Assembly: GCA_031317595.1 (NCBI GenBank)
Contig: JANCMB010000001.1
Span: forward strand, 3,338,468-3,402,467
Reading direction: 5' to 3'
DNA length: 64,000 bases
Source of the DNA: Glutamicibacter sp. PS
GTDB lineage: Bacteria > Actinomycetota > Actinomycetes > Actinomycetales > Micrococcaceae
Below, piece by piece: positions 51,455 through 59,034 of the stretch. The translations under genes were made by a program, and so were the position numbers. The notes beneath the pieces were generated by a model, which had not been told where the DNA came from, ran no database searches, and worked only from the letters and a program-made list of their open reading frames with translations. Numbering within the stretch: the first letter of the stretch is position 1; the number at the start of each line of letters is the position of its first letter.

Positions 51455-52813
51455 CTAGGCGGCCAGATGTGATTGGTGGATTGGGTTTTTGTTCTTGCGT
51501 CCGTAGGACAGGAGCAGATAGAGCAAGAAGGTCACCACGAAGGTCGGTAGGGTCGCTCCGATGGGGCTTGGCCAAAGGTAGGCCAGCGCGTACGACAGCG
51601 CCGCTCCAACGACCCAAGAGCAAATGGCGATCGGGTTGAAGCCACCCGAATACCAGTAGGCTCCGCTACTCGCGCGCAGGATGTCTCGGGAGTAGGCAGC
51701 CCTGGCGATGAAATAGTAGTCCACGATCATGATGGCGAAGACCGGTACAAAGAAGGAACCGATCAGGATCATGAAGTTCGTAAAGCTATCCAGTAGGCCC
51801 AGGAAGGTCGAACCGAGAATCGAGATAAGGCCCAGCACGAGAGCCGCCGGAAGGAAGCGCATATTTCCTTCGGCGCGCGCGTTGACCAGTGAGGTGGTCA
51901 TGCCGAAGACGACCATGGTGTTGGTGGCCATCACCGAGAAGAAAATGACGATCGCAATGGGTGCGCCAAAGGCCGAGACCACGGTTCCTGGATCGAAGGC
52001 GATGGCCTCATCGCCGCGCTTGAGCACATAGGCAAAGACGGTCGCTCCCAACGCCATCGCTGAGACCGTCGAGACGATGTAGCCGATCCCCGAGCCCAGC
52101 ATGCCGGATTTCGGACTCTTGGCGGTGCGATTGATATCCGCCGAAAGCACGGTCCACGAGATCGCCGTGGCGAAGACAACGTCGAAGACGAGCCCGCCGG
52201 TCATGCCCTCTTCTGCGGGGGCCGGCAGGGAGTTGAGGTCTCCGGGGGTGAAGGTCGAGAAAATCGTGAAGAAGATCCATCCCATGATCGCCAGCATGAT
52301 CACCGCGAGCCACGGTTCGATCTTCGCGATGCCCTCGTGCCCGCGGATCGCCAGAATGACCACAATGATTTCGCTGAGTACGGAGAACAGGATCGGGTTG
52401 GAGTAGCCGGTCCACGAGTGCACGAGGTAGTCGACGGTAACACCAGCCAACATGGCCTGCACCCAGCTCCAACCCATGAGCACAATGAGATTAGCCGCCA
52501 CAGGCAGGTAACTGCCGCGGATGCCGAAGGCGCCGCGCGTCAATGCCATGGTGGGTAATCCGGTGCGCGTGCCGATGTTGCCGATGGTAATCAGCACCAG
52601 GGCGCCGGCTACGGTACCTAGCACGATCAACCCGATCGTCGCGCCCCACGAGACGGAGGGAACGAATAGGGTACCGGTCAACATCGTGGTCACCACGAGG
52701 TTGGCGGCGAGCCAGATCATGCCGATGCGACCGAGGGATAGGGTGCCGCGGATCGGCCCGGAATCGTCGGAGGTGAGGTTCAGCCGTCGTTCGAGTCTGT
52801 CGATCATGGACAT
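51455..52813 (-). CDS. NCS1-family cytosine/purine permease (CodB-like)
   Basis: 452 residues, about twelve membrane spans. GRIGMIWLAANLVVTTMLTGTL, GLPTMALTRGAFGIRGSYLPVAANLIVLMGWSWVQAML and FATAISWTVLSADINRTAKSPKSGMLGSGIGY are characteristic of CodB-type members. It starts 10 bases after the stop of the NTF2-like gene, so the two are co-transcribed. It differs clearly from the other NCS1 protein at 34641, so the two probably import different compounds. The likely cargo is a nucleobase or other small heterocycle. Confidence 0.9.
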   Translation of the reverse strand: MSMIDRLERRLNLTSDDSGPIRGTLSLGRIGMIWLAANLVVTTMLTGTLFVPSVSWGATIGLIVLGTVAGALVLITIGNIGTRTGLPTMALTRGAFGIRGSYLPVAANLIVLMGWSWVQAMLAGVTVDYLVHSWTGYSNPILFSVLSEIIVVILAIRGHEGIAKIEPWLAVIMLAIMGWIFFTIFSTFTPGDLNSLPAPAEEGMTGGLVFDVVFATAISWTVLSADINRTAKSPKSGMLGSGIGYIVSTVSAMALGATVFAYVLKRGDEAIAFDPGTVVSAFGAPIAIVIFFSVMATNTMVVFGMTTSLVNARAEGNMRFLPAALVLGLISILGSTFLGLLDSFTNFMILIGSFFVPVFAIMIVDYYFIARAAYSRDILRASSGAYWYSGGFNPIAICSWVVGAALSYALAYLWPSPIGATLPTFVVTFLLYLLLSYGRKNKNPIHQSHLAA

Positions 52814-52823
52814 GTCTTGGCTC

Positions 52824-53222
52824 CTAGGCGGTGATGGTGGACAGGTGCTCGTGAACGGCGATCAGCTCGCCATCGACGTCCTTGAAGATGATGGATTCCC
52901 GCTCGACATAGGACTCTTCGCCCTCACCCTCCACGTGCACCGTGGTGGCGACGGTATGGCTGAAGGCCGCACCGCCTGGCCAAGACTGCACCAAGGGATC
53001 ACTGGACTCGCAGGACACGACACGCCAACCTTCGCGTAGCCAGGATGCCCACAGTTCCTCGTACTCGGCGCGGCTATTCAGGCGCTGTGGTTCGGGATGA
53101 AAGATGAAGCTGGCGTCTTCGCTGAACTTCGCAAAGTAGCTCTCGGTGTCGGTGCCGGCAAAGGCCTGAACAATGGCCGCCGCCGCGGCCAGCACTTGAT
53201 TCTCGGTGGGTTGGGCGAGCAT
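52824..53222 (-). CDS. NTF2/SnoaL-like small protein
   Basis: 132 residues with a cone-shaped alpha/beta fold pattern: an N-terminal helix (ENQVLAAAAAIVQAFAGTDTESYFAKFSEDASFIFH), LNSRAEYEELWASWLREGWRVVSCESSDPLVQ, and beta strands ending VHEHLSTI. Members of this fold act as isomerases, dehydratases or binding proteins. It is transcribed with the CodB-like permease and so may act on the imported compound. No catalytic residues can be assigned with confidence. Confidence 0.75.
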   Translation of the reverse strand: MLAQPTENQVLAAAAAIVQAFAGTDTESYFAKFSEDASFIFHPEPQRLNSRAEYEELWASWLREGWRVVSCESSDPLVQSWPGGAAFSHTVATTVHVEGEGEESYVERESIIFKDVDGELIAVHEHLSTITA

Positions 53223-53359
53223 GACCTGCCTCTTTTCCTATAGGGAAACTCTCGTAGTCACTAGCGAAACATCCTGACGGGCGAAGCGCAATACTGTACC
53301 GCAAATGTTGACGCAAGTTACCTGTGTCACAAAGGTTACGAGGCGTCATGTGTATCGTC

Positions 53360-53480
53360 TAGACTTGATAGGTCTGTGCCGGATCCTGCCTGAAATCTGG
53401 GTAGTGAGCCGCGCGGATAACGCTAGAACCTCCTGTTGCGGAGATGCCGCAACCGCTTAGCCCAAAGGAGGTGGGTTCAC
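53360..53480 (+). promoter_or_regulatory. rpsF leader with hairpin, candidate S6:S18 autoregulatory site
   Basis: TAGACT at 53360-53365 could be the -10 box. The leader then carries TTGCGG-agatg-CCGCAA (53436-53452), 28 bases before the rpsF start. S6:S18-binding leaders known in many bacteria use a hairpin with an exposed CCG near the rpsF ribosome site, and this is a weak candidate for one. The strong AAAGGAGGTG site follows. Confidence 0.35.
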
Positions 53481-53777
53481 ATGCGTGCTTATGAACTTAT
53501 GGTTCTGATTGATCCCGAGGTCGACGACCGCACCGTCGAGCCAACCATCGAGAAGTACCTCGAGGTTGTCCGCACCGCCGGTGGTTCCATCGAGAAGGTT
53601 GATATCTGGGGTCGTCGCAAGATGGCCTACGAGATCAAGAAGAAGGCGGAAGCCATCTACATCGTGGTGAACTACACCGCAGATCCTGCTACTTCGTCCG
53701 AGCTTGAGCGCCAGCTGAAGATCAACGAGCAGATCCTGCGCCACAAGGTCACCCGTCCGGAAGAGGCCCGCGTTTAA
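53481..53777 (+). CDS. rpsF: 30S ribosomal protein bS6
   Basis: 98 residues. MRAYELMVLIDPEVDDRTVEPTIEKYLEVV, KVDIWGRRKMAYEIKKKAEAIYIVVNY and EQILRHKVTRPE are conserved bS6 sequences. The start ATG 53481 has an AAAGGAGGTG site; an upstream in-frame start would lie in the leader. First gene of the conserved rpsF-ssb-rpsR-rplI operon. Confidence 0.98.
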   Translation: MRAYELMVLIDPEVDDRTVEPTIEKYLEVVRTAGGSIEKVDIWGRRKMAYEIKKKAEAIYIVVNYTADPATSSELERQLKINEQILRHKVTRPEEARV

Positions 53778-53833
53778 TTACGCCCCTTTCCCGTCGTAGT
53801 GCAAACAACGTTCACCCCACTTAAGGAGAGTCA

Positions 53834-54397
53834 ATGGCAGGCGAGACTGTAATTACCGTTATCGGAAATCTGACCGCCGACCCGGAGCTGCGTTTCACGC
53901 CGTCCGGTTCAGCCGTAGCGAACTTCACGATCGCTTCGACTCCGCGCACCTTCGATCGCCAGTCCAATGAATGGAAGGACGGGGAAGCCCTGTTCTTGCG
54001 TGCATCGGTGTGGCGCGAGGCGGCCGAGAACGTTGCCGAAACGCTGACCAAGGGCATGCGCGTCATCGCCCAGGGTCGCCTGCGTTCGCGCTCGTACGAC
54101 ACCAAGGAAGGTGAACGCCGCACCGTCATGGAGCTTGAGGTCGATGAAATCGGCCCCTCGCTTCGTTTCGCGTCCGCCAAGGTAACCCGCACCCAGCGCT
54201 CCGGCGGTGGGGGCGGTGGCTTCGGCGGCGGTGGAGGTTTCTCCAACGCACCGCAGCAGAACGCCCCACAGCAGCAGCAACAGCCGCAGCAGGGTGGTGG
54301 ATGGAATGCTCCATCCAACGACCCGTGGAGCACCGGCGGTGGCAACAACAACGGCGGTGGCTGGGGCAACCCGGGCAACGACGAACCACCTTTCTAA
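53834..54397 (+). CDS. ssb: Single-stranded DNA-binding protein
   Basis: 187 residues. The OB fold occupies residues 1-115 ([60 protein letters not shown]). A flexible Gly/Gln/Asn-rich tail follows and ends in DEPPF, the acidic C-terminal tip that binds partner proteins. AAGGAG precedes ATG 53834. Located between rpsF and rpsR as in most bacteria. Confidence 0.98.
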   Translation: MAGETVITVIGNLTADPELRFTPSGSAVANFTIASTPRTFDRQSNEWKDGEALFLRASVWREAAENVAETLTKGMRVIAQGRLRSRSYDTKEGERRTVMELEVDEIGPSLRFASAKVTRTQRSGGGGGGFGGGGGFSNAPQQNAPQQQQQPQQGGGWNAPSNDPWSTGGGNNNGGGWGNPGNDEPPF

Positions 54398-54457
54398 ACT
54401 CATTTATTCACCATCCCGCAGATAACTCTGCGGGCTCCCAAGCTAAGGAGCTCCACG

Positions 54458-54697
54458 ATGGCTAAGGCTGAAATCCGTAAGCCCAAACCAAAGTCCAACC
54501 CCTTGAAGGCCGCTGACATCACCGTCATCGACTACAAGGACACCGCATTGCTGCGCAAGTTCATCTCCGACCGCGGCAAGATCCGCGCTCGTCGCGTGAC
54601 CGGTGTGTCCGTTCAGGAACAGCGCAAGATCGCACAGGCTATCAAGAACGCCCGCGAAGTTGCCCTGCTGCCTTACTCCGGCGCTGGCCGCGGTTAA
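54458..54697 (+). CDS. rpsR: 30S ribosomal protein bS18
   Basis: 79 residues. [54 protein letters not shown] is the conserved bS18 core. No CxxC zinc motif is seen, so this is the zinc-free form. TAAGGAG precedes ATG 54458. Confidence 0.98.
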   Translation: MAKAEIRKPKPKSNPLKAADITVIDYKDTALLRKFISDRGKIRARRVTGVSVQEQRKIAQAIKNAREVALLPYSGAGRG

Positions 54698-54712
54698 GGA
54701 AGGGATACCACC

Positions 54713-55171
54713 ATGGCAAAGATCATTCTGACTCACGAAGTATCCGGTCTGGGTACCGCTGGCGACATTGTCGAGGTAAAGAACGGCTACGCCCGTAACT
54801 ACCTGCTGCCGCGCGGCTACGCAATCATCTGGACCAAGGGCGGTGAGAAGCAGGTTGAGTCGATCAAGGCTGCTCGCGCTGCTCGCGCCGTTGCCAACCT
54901 TGAGGAAGCTCAGGCATTGGCAGCATCGCTGAAGTCCCAGCCGGTTAAGGTCACCGTCAAGGCTGGCGCTAACGGCCGCCTGTTCGGCACCGTCAAGAAC
55001 GCTGACATTGCAGCTGCTGTTGAATCTGCCGGTTTGGGCAAGATCGACAAGCGCAACATCGAGTTCGATGACCGCATCAAGGCTACCGGCAACTACACCG
55101 CCACCGTGCGTCTGCACGAGGACGTCGTTGCCAACCTGCGCCTGCAGGTTGTGGCTGCCGCCAAGAAGTAA
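54713..55171 (+). CDS. rplI: 50S ribosomal protein bL9
   Basis: 152 residues. The N-terminal domain has [33 protein letters not shown], the signature of bL9, then the long connecting helix and the C-terminal domain with [16 protein letters not shown]. It begins 15 bases after rpsR and ends the operon; a strong terminator lies 23 bases after the stop. Confidence 0.98.
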   Translation: MAKIILTHEVSGLGTAGDIVEVKNGYARNYLLPRGYAIIWTKGGEKQVESIKAARAARAVANLEEAQALAASLKSQPVKVTVKAGANGRLFGTVKNADIAAAVESAGLGKIDKRNIEFDDRIKATGNYTATVRLHEDVVANLRLQVVAAAKK

Positions 55172-55194
55172 GGCCCTTTCGGCTTCACTTTGAT

Positions 55195-55246
55195 CAATGG
55201 GTGGCATCCCGTTCCACGTGAACGGGATGCCACCCATTGGCGTTTT
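55195..55246 (+). terminator. Terminator of the rpsF-ssb-rpsR-rplI operon
   Basis: A perfect 20-bp stem (left arm 55195-55214, right arm 55220-55239) with a five-base loop is followed by GCGTTTTT. It is the strongest terminator of the window and also faces the convergent gene at 55266. Confidence 0.9.
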
Positions 55247-55265
55247 TGGTTACGAAGCACTCCCG

Positions 55266-55844
55266 CTAGGGGTGCGGGGTAGGGCGATAACTCAACTCCT
55301 GGGTGCGTGAATCCAGCAGTCGGGCGTCTAGTAGCTCTAGGTCAAAGTCGCCGACCTCGGCGAAGATCCGGTCGCTACCACTGGCGCCGGTGAGCGCCGG
55401 GAAAACCGTAAGTTGCACGATATCGACCAGCCCGGCATTCAACAGCGCTCGGTTCATCCGAATACTTCCATGAGAGCGCAGCGGCACGCTGGATTCCTCG
55501 CGTAACCGTGCCACCACCTCGGTCGCATCACCCCGCTCTAACCGCGCATTGGGTAGATCCAGCGGTTCGTGCAGACTTGTGGAGATCACCAGCATCGGTT
55601 GGCTGAGCATTGCGCTGACCCAAGGATCAAAAACTTCGGAATCCGGTGGCTCGGTGGCCAAGAAATGCGCGAAGAGCCGGTAGGTTGCCGCGCCGAGTAT
55701 GAGCAGGCAGGGCTCCGAATAGATGGCTAGGCGCCGAGCCAGGAGTTCGGGGCCCTGCTTGCCCCAGTAGCCGCCCCAGTGCTCGCTGGTGCTGGCATAT
55801 CCATCCAGACTTGAAAACACGTCATAGGTGAATGTTTGAGACAT
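55266..55844 (-). CDS. Dihydrofolate reductase-fold (RibD C-terminal-like) protein
   Basis: 192 residues. FTYDVFSSLDGYASTSEHWGGYWGKQGPELL at the start, then LILGAATYRLFAHF and SVPLRSHGSIRMNRALLNAGLVDIVQLTVFPALTGASGSDRIF, follow the RibD_C pattern (SLDG, GxxTY, GS-x-x-x-x-x-LL, E/Q-L-x-x-x-P). These proteins bind NADPH; the biological substrate of the stand-alone forms is mostly unknown. Confidence 0.88.
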   Translation of the reverse strand: MSQTFTYDVFSSLDGYASTSEHWGGYWGKQGPELLARRLAIYSEPCLLILGAATYRLFAHFLATEPPDSEVFDPWVSAMLSQPMLVISTSLHEPLDLPNARLERGDATEVVARLREESSVPLRSHGSIRMNRALLNAGLVDIVQLTVFPALTGASGSDRIFAEVGDFDLELLDARLLDSRTQELSYRPTPHP

Positions 55845-56065
55845 GCTGTCCCCCTAGCCCATTTCTGCCGACATGGCCCGTGGAGGCCTAGTCTACGCCG
55901 CGTTCCGCGGGCTCAACAGCCCGAATGATCGCGCGTTCGATCAGGGCCTGTGGCGGTGTCCAGCGGAACGTGGTCATGAGTTAACACGGAGGCGGGTCCG
56001 CCGACGCCCCGGTGCTACGCTGGGCCGTGAATCACCGGCATCAAGCAGAGCAATGGGGTTTTAGC

Positions 56066-56383
56066 ATGGGCGCAGTCTTTCCCGACCAGTCGCAGTTGGA
56101 CGATTCCGCCAAGGAACGCGTGGCCGAACATCGGCGGAGCCTTGAACAGGCCGAACGTGAAGAGAACTTGCGTGAGCTCCGTGAGCGCGCGGGCTTGAGC
56201 CAACAGGAGTTGGCCACCCTGCTGAAGGTCAAAGCGGAGCGGATCGGCAAGCTCGAGCGCGGCGAATTCGACCGGGTGCAGTTCGCGACACTACAGCGCT
56301 ATGTCGAGGCACTGGGAGGTAGCCTACGCCTCGAGGTGGACTCGGCTGAGGGACCTCAGGCCCCTAGTATCCGGATCTTCTAA
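56066..56383 (+). CDS. XRE-family helix-turn-helix protein
   Basis: 105 residues. EENLRELRERAGLSQQELATLLKVKAERIGKLERGEFDRVQFATLQRYVEALGGSLRLEV is a Cro/C1-type DNA-binding domain followed by the GG-x-L-x-L-E-V strand typical of HigA/MqsA-like antitoxins. No toxin gene was found on either side, so it is either an orphan antitoxin or an ordinary regulator. The start is uncertain: GTG 56027 is in frame and has TACGCT five bases upstream, which would suit a leaderless message; ATG 56066 is the conservative choice. Confidence 0.8.
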   Translation: MGAVFPDQSQLDDSAKERVAEHRRSLEQAEREENLRELRERAGLSQQELATLLKVKAERIGKLERGEFDRVQFATLQRYVEALGGSLRLEVDSAEGPQAPSIRIF

Positions 56384-56393
56384 ACGAGCGCCC

Positions 56394-56861
56394 TCAGGAC
56401 CCCGAGGCAGCCGCTGCAAGCCCGGTACGTAGTGTTTGGGCCTGCCCTGCCTGAAATGCTGTCTGCGTGATTAGATGGGCAATGACGCGGCGCAGGGACC
56501 ACGTGCTGCCCGGCGGAGTCCATGGGGTTGGCGGAACGCTCAGCCTCCGGTCGAAGACCGTGAGCGAACTGATCAGCGCATCGGTCGCTGCGGCCACCGA
56601 TGCATACTGCTGCAGGGCGGCCGTTATTGAGCTCGATGTGGCGACGGAAGGTTTGGTGTCCTGCGCTCGTTCGCCGTGTGTGATCAGCGCGCACCACCCC
56701 AGCTCCAATTCAATGGCTAACCGCAGGGGGTCTTGGAGACTGGGCGCTTCGGGGTGGGACCGTCGGGTAAACTCCTGTTCGTCGAGATCTGCGTAGGCCT
56801 CGCGCAAGAGCGAACGACTGTCGCCCAGGGCGTCGAGTAGGTCAGGAATCTCGGTGTGCAT
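56394..56861 (-). CDS. DinB/maleylpyruvate isomerase-like helical protein
   Basis: 155 residues, all-helical. IPDLLDALGDSRSLLREAYADLDEQEFTRRSHPEAPSLQDPLRLAIELELGWCALITHGER resembles the four-helix bundle of DinB and mycothiol-dependent enzymes, and RVIAHLITQTAFQAGQAQTLRTGL supplies the C-terminal helix with the HxxxxxxH-like pattern. Function unknown. ATG 56861 follows GGAGC; it converges on the XRE gene. Confidence 0.65.
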   Translation of the reverse strand: MHTEIPDLLDALGDSRSLLREAYADLDEQEFTRRSHPEAPSLQDPLRLAIELELGWCALITHGERAQDTKPSVATSSSITAALQQYASVAAATDALISSLTVFDRRLSVPPTPWTPPGSTWSLRRVIAHLITQTAFQAGQAQTLRTGLAAAASGS

Positions 56862-56997
56862 ACTTGCTCCATTCGGGGTCGCCACCGGCGGTGTACTTGC
56901 ACTATAGCCATCAAGACACGCCCCTGAACAGGGTTTATTTCGCGAAACAATGGCGCAATGCACCTCGTGTCATCTCGTTCTGTGCGAGAGTTGAGCT

Positions 56998-57711
56998 ATG
57001 AAATCGGCCAAGCGAACCTTGCGCGCGCGGTGGCGTCGGCTTGCCTTCGATGACGGCTTCCGACTTGCGGTAACCTCGCTACCGCTCTTGCCTGCACTAC
57101 TTATCGGTTCACTACTGTCCCGCTCCGACATAAATGGTGCGGCGTTGCTGGTCACCACTGTTGGTGGTGGCTTGGCCTTGGCTCTGGTGCTTAATCTTTG
57201 CTGGACACATTGGTTATATACCCGCACCGACCCACGTCTGCTCGAACGCATCGCGCGTTACCAATGGCAGCACGGGCCGAGCCAGTTAAGCCGATTTATG
57301 GGCGCGCATGACGCGCAGGCCTGGTCTCTCTCGCTAGCGCTGGTCTCGCTCGTGGTGGCTATCGGCCTGGTCCTCACGCCATGGGACAGTCCCAGCGCAC
57401 TCGTACCCGCGCTGGTTATCGTAACGGCCGCGGCCAGTTGGGTTTCGGTGGGTTACACCTTCGCCTTGCAGTATTTCCGGCTCAATGCCGCCGGTGAACA
57501 CATTGACTTCGACATCCGCGAGGCACCGGACTTCGGTGACTTTCTTTCCATGGCACTGATGGTCTCGGCCGCGGGAGCCTATAACGGAGGCACCCCGCGC
57601 ACCCGCCAGGGCCTGCGCACCATTCGGACGCATACCTATGTGGCCTTTCTCTTCAACACCGCGGTGCTGGCGATGATTATCTCGCTGATCAGTGGCAGCA
57701 TTTTGGGCTGA
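56998..57711 (+). CDS. DUF1345 membrane protein
   Basis: 237 residues with a basic N-terminus and about five membrane spans (LAVTSLPLLPALLIGSLL, AALLVTTVGGGLALALVLNL, WSLSLALVSLVVAIGLVL, ALVPALVIVTAAASWVSVGYTFAL, AFLFNTAVLAMIISLISGSILG). VGYTFALQYFRLNA and APDFGDFLSMALMVSAAGA match the DUF1345 pattern. Function unknown; it stands alone. Confidence 0.75.
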   Translation: MKSAKRTLRARWRRLAFDDGFRLAVTSLPLLPALLIGSLLSRSDINGAALLVTTVGGGLALALVLNLCWTHWLYTRTDPRLLERIARYQWQHGPSQLSRFMGAHDAQAWSLSLALVSLVVAIGLVLTPWDSPSALVPALVIVTAAASWVSVGYTFALQYFRLNAAGEHIDFDIREAPDFGDFLSMALMVSAAGAYNGGTPRTRQGLRTIRTHTYVAFLFNTAVLAMIISLISGSILG

Positions 57712-57816
57712 GTCCGCTCACGCCTTGTGAACAACGAAGATTACGCGTTGTGAGTCCGTGAGTGACGCGGCGGGTCGAATAAACCGGTGAATATTGAGCT
57801 TTGCTACGCAGTTTGT

Positions 57817-57846
57817 TTGACCCTCGCGACATGTAGCCCATATTGT
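57817..57846 (+). promoter_or_regulatory. Promoter driving the riboswitch and flavin reductase
   Basis: TTGACC (57817-57822) and TATTGT (57841-57846) are separated by 18 bases. The predicted start near 57853 falls just before the first stem of the riboswitch-like element. Confidence 0.55.
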
Positions 57847-57854
57847 TCTTAACA

Positions 57855-57975
57855 GAATCAAGAGTGTCGACATCTAGCCCTGGCTTGTCGGCCGGCAACC
57901 CTCTCAACGGTAGTGGGGTGCTCCAGGTGACGATTCGGTCCCGTACTGGCCGTGCGGGGCAAGTACCGCACATCG
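57855..57975 (+). promoter_or_regulatory. SAM riboswitch (SAM-IV or SAM-I/IV type)
   Basis: The closing stem is GAATC (57855-57859) with GATTC (57932-57936). Inside it are the highly conserved GGCCGGCAACCCTC (57890-57903) and GTGGGGTGCTCCAGGTGA (57913-57930) segments of the SAM-IV/SAM-I/IV aptamer, with the AGCC/GGCT helix at 57876-57885. A further hairpin GTGCGG/CCGCAC (57952-57971) corresponds to the extra 3' stem and pseudoknot region of this class. No T-run follows, so control is probably at translation of the flavin reductase gene, 69 bases downstream. Confidence 0.75.
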
Positions 57976-58039
57976 AGACGAAAACCATGGAAACCAGCGG
58001 TCTCGTGCCGCAGAGCGTCCATGTCACGCATCGGTGGGC

Positions 58040-58555
58040 ATGAGAACGAAGGATAAAACCTTGTCGCTGAACTACGATCTCGATTCTCACTCCCTGCGTA
58101 CGGTCTTTGCCCGACACCCCTCAGGAATTGCAGCCTTGTGCGCCACCGTAGAAGGGCGTCAAGAGGGATTCGTGGCGTCCTCCTTTACTGTTGGTGTTTC
58201 TCTCGAGCCACCGCTGGTGATGTTCGCTGTGCAAAAGTCCTCGCGAACCTGGCCTCGGTTGCGGCGGGCTGGACGCATTGGAATTTCGGTGCTGAGTGAA
58301 CGCAACGAGTGGGTGTGTGCCCAGTTGGCGTCGAAGCATGGCGACCGCTTCGCCGGCGTATCCGCTGAAGTTACCGCCGACGGGGCCTTGTTGCTGGATG
58401 ACTCGGCCGCCCACTTTGAAACCTCGATCTACTCCGAGGTCGATGCAGGCGATCACTGGGTAGTGCTACTGCGCGTGCATGCGCACCGGGTGGCCGAGCA
58501 TGACCCGGTCGTTTTCCAAGACTCGGCCATTCGCCGACTGCCCACGCTTGTCTAG
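58040..58555 (+). CDS. Flavin reductase-like domain protein, probably SAM-regulated
   Basis: 171 residues. SLRTVFARHPSGIAALCATVEGRQEGFVASSFTVGVSLEPPLVMFAVQKSSRTWPRL is the FMN-binding beginning of the flavin reductase family, and DHWVVLLRVHAHRV...PVVFQDSAIRRL is the usual end. It likely supplies reduced FMN to a partner monooxygenase. No partner is adjacent. The riboswitch upstream links it to sulfur or methionine supply, for example a sulfonate or dimethylsulfone monooxygenase elsewhere in the genome. Start uncertain: GTG 58034, ATG 58040 or TTG 58061, the last having GAAGGA at proper spacing. Confidence 0.88.
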   Translation: MRTKDKTLSLNYDLDSHSLRTVFARHPSGIAALCATVEGRQEGFVASSFTVGVSLEPPLVMFAVQKSSRTWPRLRRAGRIGISVLSERNEWVCAQLASKHGDRFAGVSAEVTADGALLLDDSAAHFETSIYSEVDAGDHWVVLLRVHAHRVAEHDPVVFQDSAIRRLPTLV

Positions 58556-58591
58556 GGTCACACGCCCGACTCTGCACAAGGTATGAAAAGA

Positions 58592-58928
58592 TTCCACATA
58601 GTTATCCACAATCCAGTGGATAACTTGTTGATAAGGGGTTGAAAACCTCCCTAAAGCCCCGGAAACGCGGTGATTCGCTGTGGACAAGTGATATCTACAG
58701 GCTGAACAACTGTGAAAAATAAACTTGTATCCACAGAACCCGTTTTCTAAATGTCCTTGTCAGGTAGCTATTGACAAGATGTGATTTTAATAATCCACAG
58801 AGTTCTCCCCAAGTCGTAAACAGCGAATCCACAAGGGCTCCACCTTTATCCACATATTTTGTGGATAAGTGGGTTTCGATCCGTGGTAAACGCGCCTATC
58901 GTTGGCACAGGGCGGACGAATATCCACA
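58592..58928. other. oriC-like cluster of DnaA boxes upstream of dnaB
   Basis: Perfect boxes: TTATCCACA at 58602-58610 and 58846-58854, its reverse complement at 58860-58868, and the actinobacterial form TTGTCCACA (reverse) at 58679-58687. One-mismatch boxes lie at 58615, 58626, 58727, 58791 and 58920. Several are paired head to head (58602/58615 and 58846/58860), and AT-rich stretches lie at 58712-58730 and 58770-58795. The DNA between the flavin reductase stop and dnaB has no other coding content. Confidence 0.85.
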
Positions 58929-59034
58929 ATGTCACGACTCAACCTGTCGGTAACGCCTGACAGTGTTGGTGAGTTGGTCAGAAGGTGGGGGCAGAGCCGC
59001 CCGGGTGGAACTCAAGGGGATGGAAGTGTCAGTT

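Noticed and set aside
55873-56064. 63-codon frame before the XRE gene, considered as a toxin partner
   Set aside because: The product has no toxin-like features, no ribosome site and runs into the XRE frame; no toxin gene is supported on either side.
58771-58953. 60-codon frame inside the DnaA-box cluster
   Set aside because: No ribosome site, composition dominated by the repeated TTATCCACA motif, and no protein-like features.
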